Positions 55,833 to 64,000 of a DNA stretch of 64,000 bases are shown here, one piece after another (positions within the stretch are counted from its first letter, which is position 1; every line of letters starts with the position of its first letter). The DNA is from Moniliella sp. 'wahieum' (taxonomy: Eukaryota; Basidiomycota; Moniliellomycetes; Moniliellales; Moniliellaceae). The position numbers and the translations under genes are program-made. The stretch lies in the NCBI GenBank assembly GCA_003971905.1, contig RSEE01000016.1:1-64000 (forward strand), read 5' to 3'. The notes under the pieces were generated by a model that worked only from the letters and a program-made list of their open reading frames with translations, searched no databases and had not been told where the DNA came from.

Positions 55833-58800
55833 ATGTCGATGCACGCAGAGCGCGGTGCTCCACGCTCCACCACCATCGCCAGCATCCCGCCTGGCATGTC
55901 CACTCCTGCTGCTTCATCTGTCACACCGCCCGTGCCGCCGTTCCTCGCACAGCCAAGCCTCCGCCCAGTCTTGGATCCCTCATCGCCCAGCCTGCGGTCG
56001 ATGCAGTGCCCGAGGCACCCTTGCGACTCGTCCTCGGTCTCGCCGCCACCCCCTCGCCAGCCTCCTCTTCGCCTTCGCGCTGGGGAGATGGTCCCGCACT
56101 GCCTCAGGGCAACTGGCGAGCGCGTCTGGCTCTGCTTTCGATTCCTCCCTCTCCCCCGGACGATAATCCGGGGCACAAGCGACGACGAGGACGCGGACAC
56201 ATTTGCTGACCTTACGGATGTATCATCACCCTCGCTGCTGCCCCAAGTCGTCAAGCTGGACCACCGCGATTGCCTCGTGGCCTTCACGTCACATTTCGGA
56301 CTACTTAGATGATCCTGAGTATGTTGGGGGACTGCCCTAGGTTGTCGCGATGGCAGTGTCTGGCTCATGCGGCCAGCGCGCCTCCAACCACCAGCCCCGC
56401 CTCCATCTCATCTACCCCCTTCAGGCTCTTCCCCGCCCAGTGTACGGTCGCGCGTGGTGAGTATGACCCGCCCTCGCGTTAATCCTGTGTACAGCCCACC
56501 TCCCGGTGAGCATCGTGCTTCCATTGTGTCCATTACTTCGACCCCAGCTCGCACTCACGGCGTTGGGGCTGGGACCAAGGCAGTTACTTCCCCAGCCGAC
56601 TCGGTCTCGCCGCCTGCACATCCCCTGCACATCTACCATTCCAATGAGGACTTGCGCTCGCTCGCTCCCAGTGGCATAGCATCTCCCACCACTGGGTTCG
56701 CCCCCATGCCGATTGCTGCGTCTGCCGTGTCCACCATGGTCGAGGTCGATGTACCTGAGCCTGCTCCTACCCCAACGTCACGCCACCAACCTTCTGCAGA
56801 GGCGCTTTTGGAGCAGCAGTATCACGCTGGCGAAGGTACTCTTGCTTCCATGCTCGGTCACCTTGCGGGTAAACACAAGCACCACCATTCGCGAGTTCCC
56901 AGCCCAGGCCATCCCCGGCTGCCCTCTCACACCCGCTGCCCAATTAGCACATCAGCAACATTCGCATCCCTTACGTCACTCCCTTTCGCTCCACAAGTCG
57001 CCGGATGCCCCTCGCTCAGAGGCTCCTAGCGCTACCAGCCCACATACTCCTACGTCAAGGAGTCCTCATCCCTTGCCTGATATGGCTCTTGAGCTTGTGC
57101 CCCATGCCCATTTGGTCCACGCTGACGACTCTTCCCCTACTACCTCACTAGTAGTGGCTACGGTTTCTCGATCCGTTCCCGATGGGTTGGCGGCGGAAGA
57201 TATTCCCTCACCTGAGCCTGTTTTAGTTGTCCTCCAAGCCTCGGGATCGCTTACGACTTGGTCTCTTTCCGAGGGTCGTCAGGTGGGGCAGGCCCAGCTG
57301 AACCGATCTAAGGTGTACACATCTACCTCGGTCCTCGCACCTTCAACCGGACCCAGTCACGATGGAGGGTTTTTTACTCCTCTTGTGGCTCAGGGTCTGG
57401 CAGCGCTACGCTCCCGTGCCTCCAGCCCAGCTCCTGGAGTGCCCAAACAAGATTCCACCCAAGCCTCAGGCCCAAGCCTATCGGTCCCTGGATCTCCGAA
57501 GCGAACAGAACACCGCCCTATCGGCCGCGCTGCATCGCACAATAATCTGGCACATCTGGCTCAACTTTCCCCCATGAATCAGGCAGCGGCCGGCGACGAG
57601 GGATCGCCCGAGTGGGTGGAACAAGACCGGTTGCTTCAGTGTGACTTTAAGGAAGTACGCGTTTTGGACCCAGAAGGAGATAATGCAGCCCCACTGCTGG
57701 TTGCATTTGATGAGTTGCGCCAGACGGTTGTGTTGCTTACCCTCTTGCCTGATGGAGCGATCCATGTCAAGGGGCATGTTGCTTACCCCCCTGGAGTGGT
57801 CAGCCACACACAAATCGCCGTCTTGCCTGCCTCGGTCTCGGCACCCCAGCCGCCTGTGCCTGCATCAGGGTTGCTGTCCCCTACCCTTGGGCGATCGGCA
57901 AACTCGTCGCCTGACCCCCAACCTGCTATCAGGTTCCTTGCGCTTCGATTGGGCCGCTTATTGGAGCGCATGGTTTGGCCTGACGGGTCGCCTGTCCCCC
58001 GCTTGGGCCACATGCTCACCTCCACGGGGAGCAAGCCCTCGCTCCAGCGGCGTATCAATTCGACAGCCCCGACGACTGGTGCCCCCCTTCATTCATCCAC
58101 TGTCGACGCAGAGCCAGATTGGATCGACCTTCTGGCATTAGAGGTTGAGGTAGGAGGGCAACGTGGTCCGGCTGAAGGAATCTTTTCGCTTGGCATCCAG
58201 CTGGTCGCTTGGAACTCGGGTGGTTTGGGGGTAAATATACTCATCTATCCTTCATTGTCTGTACTGACACTTCCCAGCTCTTTTCGCTTTGTGACCAGGT
58301 ATACAGCCAAATCGATTCAGCCCAGGTTGCGGACGAGCCCATCCGCAACGTCACGGTTCGGCCAAGCGTGTCGGGTTCCGTGCTGAGCTTGGACACAGAT
58401 GGAGGACATCGTTGGGCTACTGTCTTGCACAGTCAGTCCTCCGCCTGGAAGGTGGAAACACTCATGATACCCCCTGGAGCAGTGATGGCACACCCGTTCC
58501 CCTCAGGTCGAGGTAAGGCCTTATCTGAATACGCTTTGGCCGTGAAAGAGGAGGATGCGTTAAGCGTGTGTGCGGTGAACAAGATGGAGGGACATTCCAT
58601 GCTCCTTTACCGTTCCTCCCCGACTATCCAAGTGCACGAGCTGGCTGTCCCCCTGAGCTTGGATCACCTTTTTCTCATTCACCCCAGCGGTAGCATTCGT
58701 ATCTCCAATGCCCAATCCCTGGCGCGCGGTGAAGCACAGTTGCGTCTCGGTGGGCACAATGGGTTTACAGCAGTCAAGATCGTGCTGCAACCCATGGCCC

Positions 58801-61085
58801 GGCGTAGGCTGATTTTGGCTGGAACCGTGCAGGGGGATCTATTGCTGTGGTCAGTATGGAACCCTCAGGAGCCTGGGTTGCTCAACAAGTTTAACGTCTT
58901 GGATGCGGCGGTGGTACGGATCGTGCCCCTTCCTCCCTCCCTCCCCCAGAAGGGTATGACATGGCCAATGCCCTCCATGATTTGGTTGCGTGCGTCAGCG
59001 CCGACGGCATGGTGGCCTTGGTGCAGATTGAGACATTCCAAGTGAGCCTGCTGGTTCCAGGCCGTGGGAGCCCATTGTCTGTCATCGCAGTTCAAGGGTT
59101 CACTCTTATGCTCATCTATGCTGATGAGTCGGCTCGGATTTGGGACTTGCGCACGCAGGAGCTACGGCAATGTGTCCCTGCCGCACGGGCGTATGCGCTC
59201 TTGGCTCACCCCGAGGTGAGCACCCTCGCGATGCCTGGCCCAGCGCTACCGCAAGCCTTAGCAAAAGAGAACTCCGTCAGCCCACAACCTGTTCGCTGGA
59301 CCGTTCACGATCTGCGTGACGACGCCCGTGGCACCAGCCTCAAGATCAAGACGGGAATTCTTACTGTCCCGGATCGTCTACCCCCCATGGGGGTTCTTCC
59401 CGCTTTGGAAGCGGACCTGCGCAAGGCTATTGATGCGGCGCACAAGGCTTTGACCAAAGCAATGCACACTCCAAACCTGGCAAACTCGGTGGGAGCAGCG
59501 CCATGTGTGGTCTTGCCTTGCCAGCAGCAAGAAAAGCTTTGGCGGTGCTTAGTCCCTTCTTGGCTGCCCTGTTACCGGCCTCAGCTGAGGTGGGAAAGGA
59601 TTTGGCTTCGGCTTTGGGCTGGCCTGAGAATAGGAAAGAGGTGATCTCTTACCTCGGCCTCCGCCTGCCCATGTCCTCGGTGTATGCCACGGTGGGTAGG
59701 CAGGCCGCGTCCTACTACCCCCCTGTGTACACGCTGCAAATGGTTGCGGTTTTGGCTATGCTGAGTACTGTGGGAAGCATTGCGGAGGTGCATCCTGATG
59801 CAATCCGAGCCCATGAATCCATTCTCCTTCGTGCCTCCGAAGGAGGAGCTTTCCATCATGGCACTATCTCCCTTTCCACGTTGGCGCCGTTTGTGTTTGA
59901 CGCCAATCCACACCTGGCCTGGGCATCCCAAACGCTATGTGATGCGGCGCTGCAGGGTGTTGCCGATGGACGAGTGGTAGAGTCTATTACTGATCTGTAT
60001 ACTTCCGCTATACGTCCTATCGACTCGGTCCCCCATCAGCCACCCCAGCGGTCAAGCAACTGGCACGCAAGCAAGGATACAACTCCACATCCTTGGACGC
60101 CCCACCAGAGTCGGCTGCCCGCCGAGACGGTGGCTCTTTTGGGCTTCTTGGCATGCCGTCGGGTGGCACTAATGTCCACCCCCATCTTACGAGACGTCTC
60201 CATCTCTGTCGAAGCCTTTCTCAACGACTCTCTTAGTTTGGGAAAGCAGTTTATTGCCATCCAACTGTGTATGGAGGGCTTTGGCATCTGGCAAAACTAC
60301 ATTGATCCTATGGAGCTACTCCGTACTCTGTTCCGTGTCGCTTGGCACGACCCGGCTTCCTCGTCCGAGGGGGCAGAGGCGCGCACGGTGCGCACGACGG
60401 CAATGGAGGTGACGCTCCGGATCGCATATGTCAACACGCCCCTCTTCATGTCGACCCTTGTTCACGACATGCTCTATCCACGCACGCTGACGGACTGGCG
60501 GGCAAGTATGGCGCTCGTTACTCATTTGGTCCAAAGCGATCCGGGTCTTTTGGTCAACGAGGTGCCCAGGCTGACCGAGGCGGTGGTTCGTGCCCTGGAC
60601 CCGCCTTCATCTCTCCTCTCTTCCGCCCCGGCCGGTCGGAAGGAAGTTCTGCGTGCCGAGGCGATCCAGATGATTGACGCTTTAGTTCGCACCTTCCCTA
60701 CTGTTACCTTTAATGAAGCGAGCCAGCGCCTGGCCGTCGGCACCCTCGAAGGAGGAGTGGTCGCCTACGATGTCCGGGCCGTATCGCGGTTGTACGTGAT
60801 TGAGGCCCACCCGTTGGGCCGGTACACCTTGTGTCCTTCTCGCCGGACGGACGGAGGCTCGTGTCCCTTGGCCTGAACGACCAAGGAGGGACGGCACGCG
60901 TGTGGAAGACAGGCACGACGCTGGCCTCGGTGTTTAGCTTGGGCTCCCTCCCGCGCCAGGGAGGGAACGATCCTCTGGGGGCGTACAAAGCTGTCCGGGT
61001 GCACGTGTCGGACCAACCATTCGAGTGGGAACCCCACTTGTCTGCGACTGGATCGGCAACCACGCCACGGCCCATCTCCAGGTAG
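55833..61085 (+). CDS. WDR7: WD-repeat protein of the WDR7/rabconnectin-3 beta family
   Basis: Rabconnectin-3 beta (WDR7) works with rabconnectin-3 alpha/Rav1 in V-ATPase assembly and acidification; that role here is inferred. The N-terminal part from the ATG at 55833 is Ser/Pro-rich and disordered. WD-type strands appear around 57190-57280 (VLVVLQASGSLTTWSLSEGRQ), 58780-58860 (LAGTVQGDLLLWS) and 59100-59160 (LIYADESARIWDLRTQEL). A helical middle follows (59500-60650). The C-terminal propeller matches human WDR7 closely in order: FPTVTFNEASQRLAVGTLEG, VVAYDVRAVSRLYVIEAHP, VSFSPDGRRLVSLG and ARVWKTGTTLASVFSLG. An intron at 58231-58277 (GTAAAT...CAG) is likely. The TAG at 61083 overlaps a possible donor GTAGGT. 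Splicing to 61141 would instead add a short tail ending LLNV. Frame slips are frequent. Confidence 0.8.
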
Positions 61086-62697
61086 GTGGGGTGGGACTCT
61101 CGTTCGATACAACGTGAGTGTTGATGCCTTTGCCGTCGCAGCATTCCCTCTTTTGTTCGTACTATGCATTTGCCGTCCTTAAAACTACTAAACGTTTGAC
61201 ATCATGCCCGCCTTCACGAGCTCACGACACGTATAAAAATCGGAGGTTTGTCAAATGTATCAACAGTTGTGCGGATGCGTAGGCCAGTAGTATAAAGCCT
61301 GTGTTTCTTCATGTTGCTTAGTCCACATGCACACAGCTTGCTTCATCGGTTAATCTGCCGAAGACAAGTCCTCTCAACGACGATGGAGGAGGGAACATGT
61401 GAGCGTGGTTCTTGTGACACATGTGACATGTGATGAGACCTGGAGTCCTGAGGCCTGATGGTCCTCGAGGGTGATGCAATCGCACTGGTGGTGGTAGTGT
61501 GGCAGTGTGGCAACCAGCAATACCTCCAAAGGATCATCGATCATCAAGCAACGAGTCGCCATCAGGGGCTAAGCTGTGGGACAAGGAGGAAAACACAGGA
61601 GAGGGAAAACAGCGGAACTCCTAGTAGGCCTGAGGAGGAACTGAAGGGACATAGGCCAAAGCACGAGCCACCTAGCTCAACATCTTGAATAATAAGAGTG
61701 CGGTTATCATCGCTTAAAGAGACGTCTCATGAGAACCATGTGGCATTACAAGCGTTTCACGCTTGGTCTTTCCTGGCATGAGCGATTTTTACTTGGACTA
61801 GAAGAAGGGCGTTCATATATACATGGTGTTGCTATATATGTGTCCGTGTTACAGCCATCGCGGAACAGGCGCCAATACGTAGATTGTCCAGATGAGAACT
61901 ACAACATGCGTTTCTCCTGCACTTGATACCAAAACCATTCGCACTACAGCCCATTTCAGGTCTCACAGTATAAATGGCCAGTGCATCTCCTGCAGCGCAC
62001 AGTTCATATTCTGTCTACAAGTCAATATCGTTCTCGCTATCCCTCCATTATATAGTTGTTACTAGGTCAGCATCTTTGATTCACTTAGAAGGGGTACATG
62101 AGAAACGTCATGAATCAGTAATCAGTCGGCATAGAGAAACAGATATTAGCACTTAAAAGGGGTGTGTGCATTAGGGCCATTAGTAAGCTTCTGTTTTATA
62201 TATACACTATACAGATGGGAATTCGGAAAGAGGGTTCCACGCCGAAGAGTCAAGATGGAGAGTCCGTGCCTTACAAGGAAGACATGCTCACACGTCCGTA
62301 CCTCGTTTTATAGTCTTCACCATAAGGTGGCATGCATATCAGAGCCTCGACGATATTTAAGGAGGCAGAAAAAGAGTTTGAAAAGACAGAGCGTACCCTG
62401 AGGCCTGATCCCGTTAGAGATCAAAAAAGGACGAAGTCATTATATGGTTGCAGACCGTGGATATCTCCCCTCTGTATATCTCCTCTGTCTTGTCGTCCCA
62501 ACACACTTCGGTAGAATCACGGACCAATCCCTGTCGGCAAAGCTTGGCAGCTTCCCTTGTGTTTTGACGAAGAAAACACATAAAAGCATGTAGAGTGTGA
62601 AACCATACGTTCTCCCCACAACATAAAACCTCTTCTCTTTTTGCTGCCTGTTGTAACACGGTACGCTTCCTACTGTTGCTCTCCTCACACCAAGAAG
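61086..62697. other. Intergenic region WDR7 homologue / GH16
   Basis: About 1.6 kb. It contains an ATGTGAC site (61421-61434), interspersed repeat copy B (61435-61688) and a noticeably AT-richer stretch (61700-62640) with several TATATA runs (for example 61819-61824 and 62197-62203). No gene recognised. Confidence 0.45.
61435..61688 (+). repeat. Interspersed repeat, copy B
   Basis: Aligns throughout with copy A (33739-33960) in the same orientation. Relative to A it carries small tandem duplications: an extra CTGAGGC-type unit at the left, AGTGTGGC doubled, and GATCATC doubled (61532-61545). An ATGTGAC pair directly precedes it. Confidence 0.85.
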
Positions 62698-63946
62698 ATG
62701 CTTTGCTTGAAGGCTTTGCTTTTCATTGCGATTGCCGTTCCCGCTTGTGCGATTGAAACAGGTTCCCCCCTCGAAAGGATCATGGGAGATTTCATCGTTT
62801 CCAACTTCGTTACTCCGGCCTACGACAGTATCTGCCCCGACGCAGTGGGGGCAGCTACACGCTGGCTATGAATGCTGAGACGCCCCAAGACTTTTATAAA
62901 CTGGTTTGGATTCTCCGTCCAAACTGACACAAGCGGCGGCGTCGTTTCGTACGTGAGCAAGGCGACGGCCAGCGGTTCGGCTATGCTTTGGACGGGCCAA
63001 AATGGTGGACTGGCCTTTGGGCCCGACACCAAAACAACAGGACAAAACCCACGTCATTCCATTCGGCTGGTGTCCAACCAGACTTGGGGGTATGGCGCGT
63101 ATATTTGGGATGTGTCCCACGTCCCTTCCGATTGCGGAACCTGGCCTTCGTTGTGGACGACTACCATGTACAACTGGCCAAATGGAGGGGAGATGGATGT
63201 GTTTGAAGGTGTGAATGGGGTAGCACCAAATGAGGGCACTCTACACACAGGTGTGAGTTGCAACCAGGTTGGCACCCAAACGGGCACGACACGCAAATCG
63301 CAATGTCAGGGTGGGGAAGGATGCGGTGTGGAGTTCACGGGTTCTGACAATACCTTTGGGGACGGGTACGTTGACATATTCCTCCCCTTCGCACGTTTCT
63401 ACACTTACGCGTTTTCGATCTCTGACTTACTGAGCTTGTTTCCTTGTCAACGCACACAGATTGAACAATGCGGGAGGGGCCGTTTTTGCGCTAGTGTATA
63501 CGAGTACAAAAGTCCAGATGTGGAAGTTTGACCGCGACTCAGCCCCGGCGGGAACGACCGAGGGGACCAATCGACAATCAATCCAAGTTCCTGGTCTCCC
63601 GATGCGGCATGGACGTTGGGCGGGAACGGGTGTCCCGTATCGAGCGTCAACACGGCGCAGGCGATCGTGATGAACATTGACTTTTGTGGTGCTTGGGTTG
63701 ATGCCACACCTGGTTCCTGCAACTTTGGTTCGAGTGGGTGCGCCAATTACATTGCCAACAACCCAAGCAAACTTAAAATAGCTATTTTGATGTGAATCGG
63801 TACGTTTTGCGTCTCAGAGAAGCAGAGGGTATCGAGATGCTACCGCACTTATTCAGACCCATACTCATTCTTCTGTTGTTTTTTGCCTTGATGACCTCTT
63901 CAATGTGTATTTTGCGCACAACAGGTTCGCTCATTGGTCGATATAG
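62698..63946 (+). CDS. Secreted GH16 endo-beta-glucanase
   Basis: This is a family 16 glycoside hydrolase, probably acting on beta-1,3 or mixed beta-1,3/1,4-glucan at the cell wall or outside. The ATG at 62698 opens a signal peptide (MLCLKALLFIAIAVPACA). The fold then shows VVSYVSKATASGSAM, the strand RLVSNQTWGYGAYIWDVSHVPS, CGTWPSLWT, and the catalytic motif GGEMDVFEGVNG with the two glutamates and the aspartate of ExDxxE (63190-63207). Next come NEGTLHTGVSC and GNDF-like MNIDFCGAWVDATPGSC. An intron at 63366-63459 (GTACGT...CAG) joins FGDG to LNNAGGAVFALVY. A second at 63800-63924 (GTACGT...CAG), after restoring one A near 63774, gives the end VNRFAHWSI and a TAG at 63944. Without that repair the frame stops at 63795. 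Frame slips also occur near 62850-62950 and 63600. Confidence 0.88.
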
Positions 63947-64000
63947 AGGAACTCTTCTGGTCGACCTGGCCTCAATGAAGGGAAGAGAGGACCTCTCCTC

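Noticed and set aside
61082-61141. Terminal intron of the WDR7 homologue
   Set aside because: GTAGGT and a CGTCGCAG acceptor are possible, but the resulting tail has no family support, so I kept the TAG at 61083 and only mention the option.

Overview
The window is nuclear DNA of a fungus, most likely a basidiomycete yeast. Genes are monocistronic and lie on both strands. Short spliceosomal introns (about 47 to 134 nt) can be placed from conserved proteins. The gene set is fungal: CCH1, SKN7, TMA46, a CPS1-type polysaccharide synthase, MAG2/RNF10 and a KES1-type sterol-transfer protein. Ustilaginomycotina is my best guess at the lineage, but this is an inference and is weak.

Layout, left to right: TRS20 3' end (+); RPT3 (-); DHA2 MFS transporter (+); GNAT acetyltransferase (+); HAS1 RNA helicase (-); a long unrecognised protein (-); CPS1-like glycosyltransferase (+); tRNA-Asp with an apparent intron (+); MAG2/RNF10 RING protein (-); PEX10 (+); ATF1-like bZIP factor (+); the calcium channel CCH1, about 7.8 kb (-); RIP1 Rieske protein (+); SKN7/PRR1 response regulator (-); an LSB-type SH3 protein (-); SEC9 t-SNARE (-); TMA46 (+); a secreted CAP/PRY protein (+); mitochondrial porin (-); alpha-tubulin (-); a KES1-type protein (+); a WDR7/rabconnectin-3 beta homologue (+); a secreted GH16 beta-glucanase (+).

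The genes form no operon or pathway cluster. Themes present by chance include stress and calcium signalling (CCH1, SKN7, ATF1), the secretory pathway (TRS20, SEC9, KES1, WDR7), cell wall and surface (CPS1, GH16, CAP), mitochondria (RIP1, porin) and proteostasis (RPT3, MAG2).

Two properties run through the whole window. First, almost every conserved protein changes reading frame at one or more places, usually where one base appears to be missing from a short homopolymer. The genes are otherwise intact, so I read this as sequencing or assembly error. CDS coordinates below are therefore gene spans from start to stop, not clean reading frames. Second, the intergenic DNA is unusually rich in short tandem arrays. 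Perfect three-copy arrays of several unrelated heptamers occur, along with palindromic AGTACT and AACGTT motifs and one diverged pair of about 240-bp interspersed repeats. The intergenic repeat structure, a receiver domain with lost catalytic residues in SKN7, and an altered RING in PEX10 are the most interesting observations.
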